Assembly: GCA_002716165.1 (NCBI GenBank)
Contig: PAZT01000004.1
Span: forward strand, 1 to 27,999
Direction of reading: 5' to 3'
DNA: 27,999 nt
From: Deltaproteobacteria bacterium
GTDB taxonomy: Bacteria > SAR324 > NAC60-12
Position numbers and translations under genes: made by a program. Under the pieces are notes generated by a model, which was not told where the DNA came from, made no database searches, and saw only the letters and a list, made by a program, of their open reading frames with translations. Position 1 is the stretch's first letter. Every line of letters begins with the position of its first letter. Positions 16,236-24,081 of this stretch are shown one piece after another.

Positions 16236-16779
16236 ATGACCATAGAAGTTTTAGATCGGACTTAAGAGGATGATACCAGTTCCTTTAAATACGCAACAGG
16301 CATAGAAAATCTTAAAGGAGCAAAAGTTTGCATCATTTCAAATAGCAAGAAAGGCACTCTCGTTTTCTTCAATGCTTTTGAAGGTCTACTGATAAAAATT
16401 CCAAGGCAAGAGAAGTAATAAGAGTTATAAAAAAGAATTACAGTTCGCCTGCTGAAAAAACGATATTGAAGGTAATTAAAAAATGGGATGCTGCAATTGC
16501 TGGAGTTGGAGATTGAGGTAGCTATCCATCATGCAGTTGCATGACTCTATTAATTCAGAGCTTTTGGGTGTTCCTTCATTTGCTATAATTACCTCAGAAT
16601 TTGTAAGCGAAGCGAACATGATGTATCGAGCACTAGGGGGGGTTGAAAATTAATCTTTTGTTTCAATAAACCATCCCATCAGCATCGCTACAAAATATGA
16701 ATTAAAAATACAGGCAGGTAATGCCTTAAAATAAGGTATTGATTTTTTCCTTAAATCTGGGCGTAGCAATGAATTGTAG
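16236..16779 (+). pseudogene. Decayed UGSC-motif (selenoprotein-type) gene
   Basis: The joined translation gives a ~180-residue UGSC-family protein. It starts 'MTIEVLDRT' (16236), has a TAA at 16263, then 'KYATGIENLKGAKVCIISNS' and 'GTLVFFNAFEGLL'. After a frame change near 16392 comes 'EVIRVIKKNYSSPAEK' and 'WDAAIAGVGD-TGA-GSYPSCS'. After another change near 16538 comes 'HDSINSELLGVPSFAIITSE', 'ANMMYRALGGVEN', a TAA at 16651, 'FVSINHPISIATKYELKIQ', one more TAA and an end at 16779. The TGA (16514-16516) sits where family members have Cys or selenocysteine in the C/U-G-S-C motif; the last Cys of the motif is Tyr here. Two frameshifts and at least three TAA codons make it non-functional. The family's biochemical role is not established. 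Confidence 0.75.
16529..16544 (+). promoter_or_regulatory. SECIS-like hairpin after the in-frame TGA
   Basis: Arms TCATGC (16529-16534) and GCATGA (16539-16544) close the loop AGTT. The loop starts 18 nt after the TGA and has G as its second base. As I recall the bacterial SECIS model, it needs a G in the first two loop bases and a UGA-to-loop distance of roughly 16-37 nt, which this meets. It would recruit SelB so that the TGA is read as selenocysteine. The host gene is broken, so this is at best a relic. Confidence 0.45.
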
Positions 16780-16842
16780 TCCATACAGGTATAGAAAGTT
16801 GTTTCTCACTTTAAAGTATATAACTCCTACAACATAAATGCT

Positions 16843-17256
16843 TTAATTCGGCTGAACAGTTTTGTTGCTTGATTCAATCCAAGATTTAATCCCATTAGTT
16901 GCATGATAGATAAGGTATTCACTGTTTTCCTTGATTATCATATTTGAAACAATTCGACTCCTTCTTCCAGACCTGCAAATTATTACAACTGGTCCATTTT
17001 CATTTGCTATTTCAACAACTTCAGTCATCCATTTTCTAAAATCATAACTTCCATTTTTATCAAAAAAAGTCATAAGGTGGCTGCTTTTAATTACACCGGT
17101 TTCATACCATTCCCCTTCAGTCCTGATATCAATTAAGGGGACATTACTTTCTAGTAGAAATTTAATTTTCTCATTATTTACCTCATATATTTCTGCAAAC
17201 AATTGAGCACTGTTTAGCATAAAAACAAAACTCAATGCCACTAATTTTATTCTCAT
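16843..17256 (-). CDS. Secreted single-domain rhodanese-like protein
   Basis: A 137-residue protein with a signal peptide (1-21, cleavage after QLFA) and one rhodanese domain. The 'VPLIDIRTEGEWYETGVIKSS' strand-loop (39-59) is the CH2A-like start of the fold. The active-site loop is CRSGRRS with catalytic Cys94, matching sulfurtransferase-type loops. Periplasmic single-domain rhodaneses transfer sulfane sulfur or act as sulfur carriers; the partner is unknown. GGAG lies 8 nt before the ATG. It is transcribed toward the UGSC pseudogene and is probably monocistronic. Confidence 0.88.
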   Translation of the reverse strand: MRIKLVALSFVFMLNSAQLFAEIYEVNNEKIKFLLESNVPLIDIRTEGEWYETGVIKSSHLMTFFDKNGSYDFRKWMTEVVEIANENGPVVIICRSGRRSRIVSNMIIKENSEYLIYHATNGIKSWIESSNKTVQPN

Positions 17257-18103
17257 AATTATTTCTCCATTATTTAAGTATATTTTATATCAGGAATAAG
17301 TTTAAAAACTTAAATGATGATTACATCGCAGACCAATCTATGTTTCATTTCTTTTTACCATTAACTTATCTATTTGCCAATGAAAAATCTTTGTTTCTTC
17401 AGTAAATAAAACAGATTTTTTATTATAATTTGTGAACTATTTTTTATTGTGTCTGTTTCATAAATTTCAGACAGTATTGAATTCTTCACATTCATAAAAA
17501 AATTATACAAAAAAAATTTCTTTGCATGCGTTTTAAATCATTATTATAGAATGATTATCAGGAGTTCATACCAAAAGATTTTCTCTGCTAATTTCTATTT
17601 TCTTGTCCCCTAGAAATAATACTCCCTTTGTTTTTTCCAGCATTGTAAGCAATAAATGCAGTTATAACTACCAGGATGCCAACCACTATCACATGAAAAA
17701 TAAACAAATTAATTCCTTCCATGTTCATTCTATATTCAATAAAAGGTTCAATTCCAAATAGATAGTTTTATACATAAATGCGATCAATACTACTAAAAAT
17801 ATATCACCATATTTTCCAGAAATATATCTATTAACTTATATCGATTCAACAAATTTTTCAACGACTTCCATTGCAAACTGTAACCATCAATTTATAATAC
17901 TTGCAAATAAGTTTAACAGTTTTACCTTTTTTAACTAATGCTCTATTGTGCTCAATTGTTATTCTAGTTGTTTCTTCTAGGATAATCCTTATGTTTAGAT
18001 AATATCTAAAAGATTATTGGCAAATTGATTGATATTTCTTGCATTTTATGAAATAAATATAATTGATTTTTCATATTATGATTTTAAATTATAAAATTTT
18101 TTA
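17257..18103. other. ~850-bp intergenic stretch between divergent genes
   Basis: One possible small membrane-protein gene on the minus strand (17588-17728) is listed separately. A 41-codon minus-strand ORF (17370-17495) follows a TATAAT directly but has no recognisable feature. Minus-strand frames at about 17731-17990 contain interrupted open stretches ('QFAMEVVEKFVES', 'GDIFLVVLIAFMYK') that might be gene debris. None is identifiable. A TGTCTG/CAGACA inverted repeat lies near 17450-17480. Confidence 0.4.
17588..17728 (-). CDS. Possible 46-residue single-helix membrane protein
   Basis: It reads MNMEGINLFIFHVIVVGILV, continues as one hydrophobic helix (about 8-28) and ends in a short basic tail (AGKNKGSIISRGQ). 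The composition is that of a bona fide small membrane protein rather than random AT-rich DNA. No Shine-Dalgarno sequence is seen; the second Met (17722) is an alternative start. It does not resemble a family I know, and no gene lies nearby on this strand within its transcript. It could also be a fragment of a larger decayed membrane gene, since hydrophobic debris precedes it. Confidence 0.35.
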   Translation of the reverse strand: MNMEGINLFIFHVIVVGILVVITAFIAYNAGKNKGSIISRGQENRN

Positions 18104-20149
18104 ATGAAGTTTAACAAATTTATCCCTTTTATCGTTTCTGTCCTTTTATTACTTTTTCCTCCCTTTTTAACAGCCAAAGAAGAGACACAGAAACTCAGTG
18201 GCTCCATTGTCAAGAGTATAGTTGAGCAGTTTGCTAACATGCACTATTCCCAGAAAACTCTTAACGATGAAATGTCCAAAAATATTTTTTCACATTACAT
18301 AAACAGACTTGATCCTGCTCACTACTATTTTCTTGCCTCAGATATAAATGAATTTCGTGTTTACGAAACACGGATCGACGATATGCTTCTCAACGGAGAT
18401 GTGATACTTGCATTGGATATTTTTGAACGTTTCAAAGCTCGTTTGTCTGAAAGACTTGCAATGATGGAAGAATTTTTAAGCGAGGACTTTAATTTCAACC
18501 TTGATGAAAAATGGACACTTGATCGTAGCAAACTGCCATATCCTGAATCCTCCGAAGCTGCCAGGCAGATTTGGCGTACAAAAATAAAATTTGATTTACT
18601 TACTCTAAAGTTGGCAGATACTAGTATAGAAGAAGGAAAAGAGCGTTTAATGAAACGTGTCCGAGGTTTATGGAAAGATTATTCTCAGTACGAAAAAGAT
18701 GATATAGTTGCTCTACTTCTAAATTCAATGGCAGCAGCTTTTGACCCTCATTCTTCCTATCTCGCAGCTCAGGAATTGAAGAATTTTGATATATCGATCA
18801 AACTCTCACTTGAAGGCATTGGAGCTGTATTACGATGGGAGGATGGCTACACAGTAGTAAACTCAATCGTACCCGGAGGGGCTGCCTCTAGGCACGGGAA
18901 ACTCAAATCTGAGGATAGGATCATTGCAGTTGCGCAAGGCGAGCAGGACTTTGAAAGTGTAATTGATATGCGCCTGAATGATGTAGTACAGCTTATACGT
19001 GGGAAAAGAGGGACAAAGGTAGGTCTGCAGATTCTTCGCAAAACTAATAAAGGCTTTGATACACTAAAATTTTTCATCGTTCGTGACAAAATTGTGCTAA
19101 AAGATGGAGAAGCAAGAGCAAAAATATTTGATCATCATAATATACAGCTTAATAAAAACGAAAAAGATCTTTACAGAATCGGAGTAATTAAGCTGCCTTC
19201 TTTCTATATTGATTTCAATGATAGAAGAAAAAATCCCAAAAATTATAAAAGTTCCTCAAGAGATGTAAAAGAGCATCTGAAAAGATTTGTAAAAAATAAT
19301 GTTGATGGAGTGATCCTAGATTTACGCAGTAACGGTGGAGGGGGTCTTGATGAAGCAATCAATATGGCAGGACTTTTCATAGGCAATAACCCTGTAGTAA
19401 TTGTCCGCCAGTCTGGAGGAAAAAGAATTACAGTTCACCGCAGTCGGGAAAGACAGGTATATGATGGTCCACTTGTAATAATGCTCAATCGCTACAGCGC
19501 CTCTGCATCAGAAATTCTTGCTGGTGCCATGCATGATTATCAGCGTGCAATTTTAGTAGGGGACAATACAACTTTTGGAAAAGGTACTGTACAGAATATC
19601 TTTCAGCTTCCGGAAGGTTACGGGGCACTTAAAGTTACAATTGCACAGTTTTACCGAGTTTCAGGTTGGTCCACACAACATCGGGGAGTTGAAAGTAGTA
19701 TTGTTTTGCCATCATTAAATAATGTAAGGGAAATTGGTGAATCTACTCTTGACAATGCCCTACCTTGGCGTGCAATTGATTCTGTTACTTACAGTGTTAA
19801 AGGAAATTTAAATAAAGATATCTCTGAGCTTAAAAAATTTTCTAAACGGAGATTGGGATCTTCTGAATATTTCAAAAAAATTGTCCAAGACACTCAGGAA
19901 TACATTACAAACGTAAAGCCATTAGGATACACTTCCATCCTACAAATGCAGCAGGAAGATTTAAAGCGTAAGGCTCAGCGTAAACTGGAGGTAGAAAGTG
20001 CAACTGTAAAAGATGAAAAGGAAATTAATTCTGAAACAACACAAAATGAAACAGATAATGTTATTAATCAAGACGATTATATCAACGAAAGTATGGCGAT
20101 TTTATCTGACTACATAAATTTACAAAAGCTGTCAATAAAGAATGAATAG
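18104..20149 (+). CDS. prc: Carboxy-terminal processing (tail-specific) protease Prc/Tsp
   Basis: A 681-residue periplasmic serine protease of family S41A that degrades or trims proteins from the C-terminus. A signal peptide (1-24) is followed by a helical N-terminal domain (about 30-225). A PDZ domain (about 230-325; 'LSLEGIGAVLRWEDGYTVV' then 'VPGGAASRHGKLKSEDRI') comes next, then the S41 core (about 355-540). The catalytic dyad is visible: Ser467 in NRYSASASEI and Lys493 in FGKGTVQN. The C-terminal ~140 residues are the helical tail typical of Prc. The length is almost identical to E. coli Prc (682). No Shine-Dalgarno sequence precedes the ATG. The stop overlaps the start of the next gene by 8 nt (ATGAATAG), so the two are translationally coupled. 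Confidence 0.94.
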   Translation: MKFNKFIPFIVSVLLLLFPPFLTAKEETQKLSGSIVKSIVEQFANMHYSQKTLNDEMSKNIFSHYINRLDPAHYYFLASDINEFRVYETRIDDMLLNGDVILALDIFERFKARLSERLAMMEEFLSEDFNFNLDEKWTLDRSKLPYPESSEAARQIWRTKIKFDLLTLKLADTSIEEGKERLMKRVRGLWKDYSQYEKDDIVALLLNSMAAAFDPHSSYLAAQELKNFDISIKLSLEGIGAVLRWEDGYTVVNSIVPGGAASRHGKLKSEDRIIAVAQGEQDFESVIDMRLNDVVQLIRGKRGTKVGLQILRKTNKGFDTLKFFIVRDKIVLKDGEARAKIFDHHNIQLNKNEKDLYRIGVIKLPSFYIDFNDRRKNPKNYKSSSRDVKEHLKRFVKNNVDGVILDLRSNGGGGLDEAINMAGLFIGNNPVVIVRQSGGKRITVHRSRERQVYDGPLVIMLNRYSASASEILAGAMHDYQRAILVGDNTTFGKGTVQNIFQLPEGYGALKVTIAQFYRVSGWSTQHRGVESSIVLPSLNNVREIGESTLDNALPWRAIDSVTYSVKGNLNKDISELKKFSKRRLGSSEYFKKIVQDTQEYITNVKPLGYTSILQMQQEDLKRKAQRKLEVESATVKDEKEINSETTQNETDNVINQDDYINESMAILSDYINLQKLSIKNE

Positions 20150-20687
20150 AGTTTCCTCCAATGAGGACAAAATAGATATTTACTCTAGAGAAGTTTTAAT
20201 TACTAGAGATGAAATCAACTATAGAATAGAGCAGTTAGGACGAGAAATATCGCAAGATTATCAAGGTAGAGAACTTCATCTTGTGGGAGTTCTCAATGGA
20301 GCTTTTATATTTCTTGCTGACCTAGTGCGTCATCTCAGTATTCCTTGTCAAATATGCTTTTTACAAGCTTCAAGCTACAAAGACCAGCAGGTGAGTACGG
20401 GAGAGGTAATACTAATGCATAATCTCGATTTGAACGAGAAAAATGTCCTTGTTGTTGAAGATATTTTTGATACAGGGTTAACACTCCAACACATAAAGGA
20501 AGACCTTAATATGCAAAAGCCAGCATCTTTTGAAATATGCGCTCTGCTTAATAAAAGGATTACGAATAAGGCATCTATTAATGTTAAGTATATCGGCTTC
20601 GAGATTGAAAATCGCTTCGTCGTTGGCTACGGACTTGATTATGCGGAAAAATTCAGGGAACTTCCACATATATCCTGCCTTGATTAA
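20142..20687 (+). CDS. hpt: Hypoxanthine phosphoribosyltransferase
   Basis: A 181-residue purine salvage enzyme converting hypoxanthine or guanine plus PRPP to IMP or GMP. The PRPP-binding signature is VLVVEDIFDTGLTL (102-115). The mobile catalytic loop segment is 'ASSYKDQQVSTGEV' (76-89), and 'LVGVLNGAFIFLADL' (47-61) is the PPi-binding loop. Cytosolic and of normal length. It overlaps the end of prc by 8 nt, an unusual pairing of a periplasmic protease with a salvage enzyme that probably reflects cotranscription only. No separate ribosome binding site is evident, as expected for coupling. Confidence 0.93.
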   Translation: MNRVSSNEDKIDIYSREVLITRDEINYRIEQLGREISQDYQGRELHLVGVLNGAFIFLADLVRHLSIPCQICFLQASSYKDQQVSTGEVILMHNLDLNEKNVLVVEDIFDTGLTLQHIKEDLNMQKPASFEICALLNKRITNKASINVKYIGFEIENRFVVGYGLDYAEKFRELPHISCLD

Positions 20688-20785
20688 AGAAAGGGACTTT
20701 CTAAATTTGAATTTCAAGAAATAATTGACTGGAATCTTACAAATGAATTTATCACCTCTGTTTCTTTACTTTTTAAATAAATTCT

Positions 20786-21139
20786 TCATCTCCTACCGTA
20801 ATCATCTTCCAAACGCTCAATATCATCTTCCCCAAAATATTCCCCTGTCTGAACTTCAATGAAACTCAAATCAACTTTGCCAGTATTTTCTATACGGTGG
20901 GATGAACCACATGGAATATTAATTGACTCACCACCTTTTTTGTTGTGTCGTTCTCCGTCAAGTGTTACGATTCCTTGACCAGACAACACAAACCAGTGTT
21001 CAGACCTTTTTTGGTGTTTTTGAAGACTGAGCCGTTTACCAGGATAAACTACTATTCTTTTGATCTTGTGGTCTATTTCGTCTGCCAAAACAGTGAAGTA
21101 TCCCCATGGACGCTGATCAGTTTCGACAATTTTTTTCAT
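20786..21139 (-). CDS. Type II mannose-6-phosphate isomerase cupin protein
   Basis: A 117-residue single cupin matching the C-terminal isomerase domain of ManC/type II PMI enzymes. It starts 'RPWGYF', has the first metal motif 'LSLQKHQKRSEHW' (38-49; ligands His42, Glu47 and probably Gln40) and the second 'IPCGSSHRIEN' (75-85; His81). It ends in the family signature 'IEVQTGEYFGEDDIERLEDD' (94-113). It probably interconverts mannose-6-P and fructose-6-P as a stand-alone domain, supplying GDP-mannose for surface polysaccharides. It may alternatively be a non-catalytic paralogue. It is convergent with hpt and divergent from the outer-membrane protein gene. Confidence 0.88.
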   Translation of the reverse strand: MKKIVETDQRPWGYFTVLADEIDHKIKRIVVYPGKRLSLQKHQKRSEHWFVLSGQGIVTLDGERHNKKGGESINIPCGSSHRIENTGKVDLSFIEVQTGEYFGEDDIERLEDDYGRR

Positions 21140-21274
21140 TATAATTTCTGCTAATGTTTTTGTTTAAATCCTAGTACTGCATTCTAAGAAACTTACAAAA
21201 ATACACAAGGTCTGTAAATTTTGTAAAATATAAGATGAAATATAAACCTTTTCTATTAAAAAATTTAAATATAC

Positions 21275-21886
21275 ATGAGTTTAATTAACCCAACGTCAAA
21301 AAAAATTTTTCTCACTTTTTGTTTGATGGGTCTTGCAACAGAATTATGGGCAGTGAGAGCAAAAATAAGGTTTCTATTCCCCATAAGTATTGAAAGTGTA
21401 ACTGATGGGTTTGAAGATACAAATATTAATACTTCTGAATTTGTACTTTCCTTTTTGATGCCTGTTTCCAGAAGCACTCAATTGGATTTTGGATATTCCT
21501 ATTTCAATGCCCGTATAGAAGACACCGTCACATCTTCAGAGGCCTACACTGGCGTGTTTAGAGCTCATCTACTTGAGCTAGGTGCGGGTTATACAGGTGT
21601 TGAGTTAACAAGAACTATATCTATGCTAATTGAAGCATCCACTCGTTTCCCTGTTAGTGGCCAGGCAGAAGTAAATGGTAATCCCGGATCTAGTGAGGCT
21701 AAGTCCATAAGTGGTATGGGATATTTTCTTGGTTCTGGAATAGCATACGGCAACATTGATCTATTATTGTTTTATCAGCAAAGAGATTTGACTTTTGATG
21801 AACTTACAGTTTTGCGTGACGGTGTAAGTAAAGATGTTGCTTTACATTCTACAGAATACGGTATCGGCATAGGTTATACATTTTAG
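21275..21886 (+). CDS. Putative outer-membrane beta-barrel protein
   Basis: A 203-residue protein with an N-terminal signal peptide (hydrophobic core about 11-24, cleavage near LWA). The mature part alternates polar and hydrophobic residues in amphipathic beta strands, for example 'STQLDFGYSYFNARIED', 'HLLELGAGYTGVELTR' and 'EYGIGIGYTF'. It ends in the aromatic-Tyr-Thr-Phe pattern recognised by the BAM complex. About eight strands fit the length. No specific family is recognised. The stop codon lies 9 bp before the dehydrogenase start, so the two are probably cotranscribed, without an obvious functional link. Confidence 0.75.
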   Translation: MSLINPTSKKIFLTFCLMGLATELWAVRAKIRFLFPISIESVTDGFEDTNINTSEFVLSFLMPVSRSTQLDFGYSYFNARIEDTVTSSEAYTGVFRAHLLELGAGYTGVELTRTISMLIEASTRFPVSGQAEVNGNPGSSEAKSISGMGYFLGSGIAYGNIDLLLFYQQRDLTFDELTVLRDGVSKDVALHSTEYGIGIGYTF

Positions 21887-21895
21887 GAAATCCTG

Positions 21896-22903
21896 ATGTT
21901 TAATATACTTGTAAATAATGAATACGAATGGTTATTTGAGACGCTAAAAACAGAGTTGCCAGAATTTTTTTCCATGAAATTGACTGATTTTTCCTGTCAT
22001 GATGATACCCAGCAAGAACAGCTTATTAAGGTAAATGCTATTATAGGTCAGAAAATAAATCTCAGTGATGCACAATATGCAGCTGCCAGCAAGTTGCAGA
22101 TAATTCAAACATTAAGTGCAGGTTTTGACCATATTGACTTAGGAAAAGCAAAACAGCACAATGTTTATGTCGCAAACAACAATGGTGCAAACGCAGAATC
22201 TGTGGCTGAGCATGTTATAATGATGATTTTAGCACTTTACCGCCAACTGCTTTTTCATCATAATTCTGTAGCACAAGGAAGATGGACCTGCTTGAAATAT
22301 CAGAACCGTGGACTATCAGGAAAAACTTTGGGAATTTTTGGACTTGGTAATACTGGGAAAGCACTTGCAAGACGAGCTTCTGCATTTGGTGTCAAAATCA
22401 TGTATTTTGATATTATACGTCAGGTAATTACTGAAAAAGAATTAGGACTGAAATTTGTCCTTCCTGAGGAACTGCTGAAACATTCTGATATACTCAGCTA
22501 CCATGTACCTAAAACAAGTTATACTCGCCACCTGATAAATCGCAACTCTATAAATAAAATGAAAGACGGCGCACTACTGATCAACGCGTCACGTGGTGAT
22601 GTGCATGACGAAAATGCCGTATATGAGGCGTTGGTTTCAAAAAAAATTTATGGTGCAGGACTTGATGTTTTTGAGGAGGAACCACTCCCGAAAAAATCCC
22701 CCCTATGCAAACTTGATAATGTTGTACTAACTCCACACAGTGCCCCTGACAAGGAGTGCTACATGCGTACGATTAGCAACGCATTTGACAATCTTTTAAG
22801 GGTTTCAAAAGGAGATAAACCACTAGCTCTGGCTATTGATCATGAAGAAGCAACACGAAAGTTTTTGAAACAATTTCCGGGAGTAAAATTTTCTTATCTT
22901 TGA
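21896..22903 (+). CDS. D-isomer-specific 2-hydroxyacid dehydrogenase
   Basis: A 335-residue NAD(P)-dependent oxidoreductase. The Rossmann motif is 'LGIFGLGNTGKALARR' (145-160) followed by Asp172, suggesting NAD preference. Catalytic residues are Arg233 (INASRGD), Glu262 (DVFEEEP) and His281 (LTPHSA). The substrate-binding N-terminal lobe shows 'LQIIQTLSAGFDHIDL' (67-82). Members reduce or oxidise glyoxylate, hydroxypyruvate, phosphoglycerate or related acids; the exact substrate is not inferable. There is no ACT domain, so it is not a full-length SerA. AGGA lies 7 nt before the ATG. It is the second gene of a two-gene unit with the barrel protein. A perfect palindrome follows the stop. Confidence 0.92.
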   Translation: MFNILVNNEYEWLFETLKTELPEFFSMKLTDFSCHDDTQQEQLIKVNAIIGQKINLSDAQYAAASKLQIIQTLSAGFDHIDLGKAKQHNVYVANNNGANAESVAEHVIMMILALYRQLLFHHNSVAQGRWTCLKYQNRGLSGKTLGIFGLGNTGKALARRASAFGVKIMYFDIIRQVITEKELGLKFVLPEELLKHSDILSYHVPKTSYTRHLINRNSINKMKDGALLINASRGDVHDENAVYEALVSKKIYGAGLDVFEEEPLPKKSPLCKLDNVVLTPHSAPDKECYMRTISNAFDNLLRVSKGDKPLALAIDHEEATRKFLKQFPGVKFSYL

Positions 22904-22904
22904 C

Positions 22905-22927
22905 TGATTTTAATATTATTAAAATCA
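22905..22927. repeat. Perfect 23-nt palindrome after the dehydrogenase gene
   Basis: Arms TGATTTTAATA (22905-22915) and TATTAAAATCA (22917-22927) flank one central T. It starts 2 nt after the stop codon and no U-tract follows, so it is a weak terminator at best. It could be an operator or a 3'-end stabilising hairpin. Confidence 0.5.
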
Positions 22928-22992
22928 AATTGGACTGTGTTTTGCAGAATTTAATATACAAGTGGATTTTGCGAATCATTTAACAATTATCA

Positions 22993-23937
22993 ATGGAACA
23001 ACAAACACTAAATCCTTATTTTGAACTGGGTGTTGAGCCCGGAGTAACACAAAAACAGCTAAAGCAAGCTTATCGCCAGTCTGTAATGCGATATCATCCT
23101 GATACATCCTCAGGAAACGGAAATGCGCAGAAGTTTCGACAAGTTACAGAAGCATATAAGTTATTGCAAAAAATGAACGCCTATCAATCTGCTCATGCCG
23201 GGAAAAAAACGGTTAGTAGGGCTTCTAATTTAAGACAAAAGTTTTCCTCAGTTTTTCAAAATAACAAACAGCAGCAGAAAGGTGTTTCAAAAGCATGGTG
23301 GGAAAAATCATCTTTCCCAAAGGGAAAAGATGAAAAAATTAAGGTCAACCGCCAGAAAACAAATCTCTCCATGGAAGAACTCATAAACTGTGTGGAACTT
23401 TCTGAAAACCAATACGTAAGACAGGTTGCTCTTGAAGCAATTGCTGCTAAGAAAAATAAAGGCGGTGTGAACTACCTACTTCACCTTTTGCAAAATACAG
23501 ATGCCTCCAAAAGAGCTGATGTGATAAAGGCGCTCGGCCAATGTGGAATTAAAAGAGTAAATCAGTATCTGTTTCCCTATGTTAAAGATAAATCAATAGA
23601 AGTATCCGCTGCAGCAGTAAAAGCGCTTGAAAGTATTGATTCAGCAAATAGATCATATGTTGTTGAAATACTTCGCAGTCAAGCTTCTAGCTGGAAAAGT
23701 TCATTTTTTCGACCTCTTTCAAAAATCAAAAATCAATTATATTCCGTCACATCCTCAAAACGAAAACTAGGAGGAATGCTGTTAAGTTGTGGTTCTATTT
23801 CAGAACAACAGCTCGAAATTGCTTTACTTATGCAGAAAAGATTCCCTCTTTTGCTTGGTCAAATTCTCCGCTATCTTGAATATGTTTCTATTCCAGAAAT
23901 TCAAAATTCAATTGCCTCCCAGAAGAAATTCAGATAG
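22993..23937 (+). CDS. DnaJ-HEAT-MshEN-like multidomain protein
   Basis: A 314-residue soluble protein with three parts. An N-terminal J domain (7-62) has the DnaK-stimulating HPD motif (35-37). A basic, glutamine-rich linker (70-120) follows. HEAT/Armadillo-like helical repeats (about 125-215; 'YVRQVALEAIAAKKNKGGVN', 'EVSAAAVKALESI') come next. The C-terminal domain (257-310) is 'KLGGMLLSCGSISEQQLEIA...MQ', then 'LLLGQILRYLEYVSIPEIQ...ASQ', the double LG(x)nG(x)nL(x)nQ pattern of GspE/MshE N-terminal domains, some of which bind cyclic di-GMP. The second motif has Glu where Gly is usual. It may recruit DnaK to a target in a c-di-GMP-dependent way, but this is inference. No Shine-Dalgarno sequence. 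It precedes the Wzz-like gene by 144 bp. Confidence 0.8.
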   Translation: MEQQTLNPYFELGVEPGVTQKQLKQAYRQSVMRYHPDTSSGNGNAQKFRQVTEAYKLLQKMNAYQSAHAGKKTVSRASNLRQKFSSVFQNNKQQQKGVSKAWWEKSSFPKGKDEKIKVNRQKTNLSMEELINCVELSENQYVRQVALEAIAAKKNKGGVNYLLHLLQNTDASKRADVIKALGQCGIKRVNQYLFPYVKDKSIEVSAAAVKALESIDSANRSYVVEILRSQASSWKSSFFRPLSKIKNQLYSVTSSKRKLGGMLLSCGSISEQQLEIALLMQKRFPLLLGQILRYLEYVSIPEIQNSIASQKKFR

Positions 23938-24081
23938 AATTCAACCCTTGCAATTAAAATGTTAAATCAATTCGGCTGCCATTTTTATAATGCCGTAGCA
24001 TTGAGAATTAGAGCTTAGAACTTTCCATTTTTATTCTGAACGAATCTGAAAACTTAATGCAAACCTTTTTGAATAATTTCA

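Noticed and set aside
17370..17495. 41-codon minus-strand ORF directly after a TATAAT box
   Set aside because: Composition is ordinary AT-rich, with no domain, signal or helix; such ORFs are expected by chance.
17731..17870. Minus-strand frame 'QFAMEVVEKFVES...GDIFLVVLIAFMYK', faintly like an ATP synthase subunit a segment
   Set aside because: Interrupted by a stop and too short; the resemblance is to common helix patterns and no other ATPase gene is nearby.
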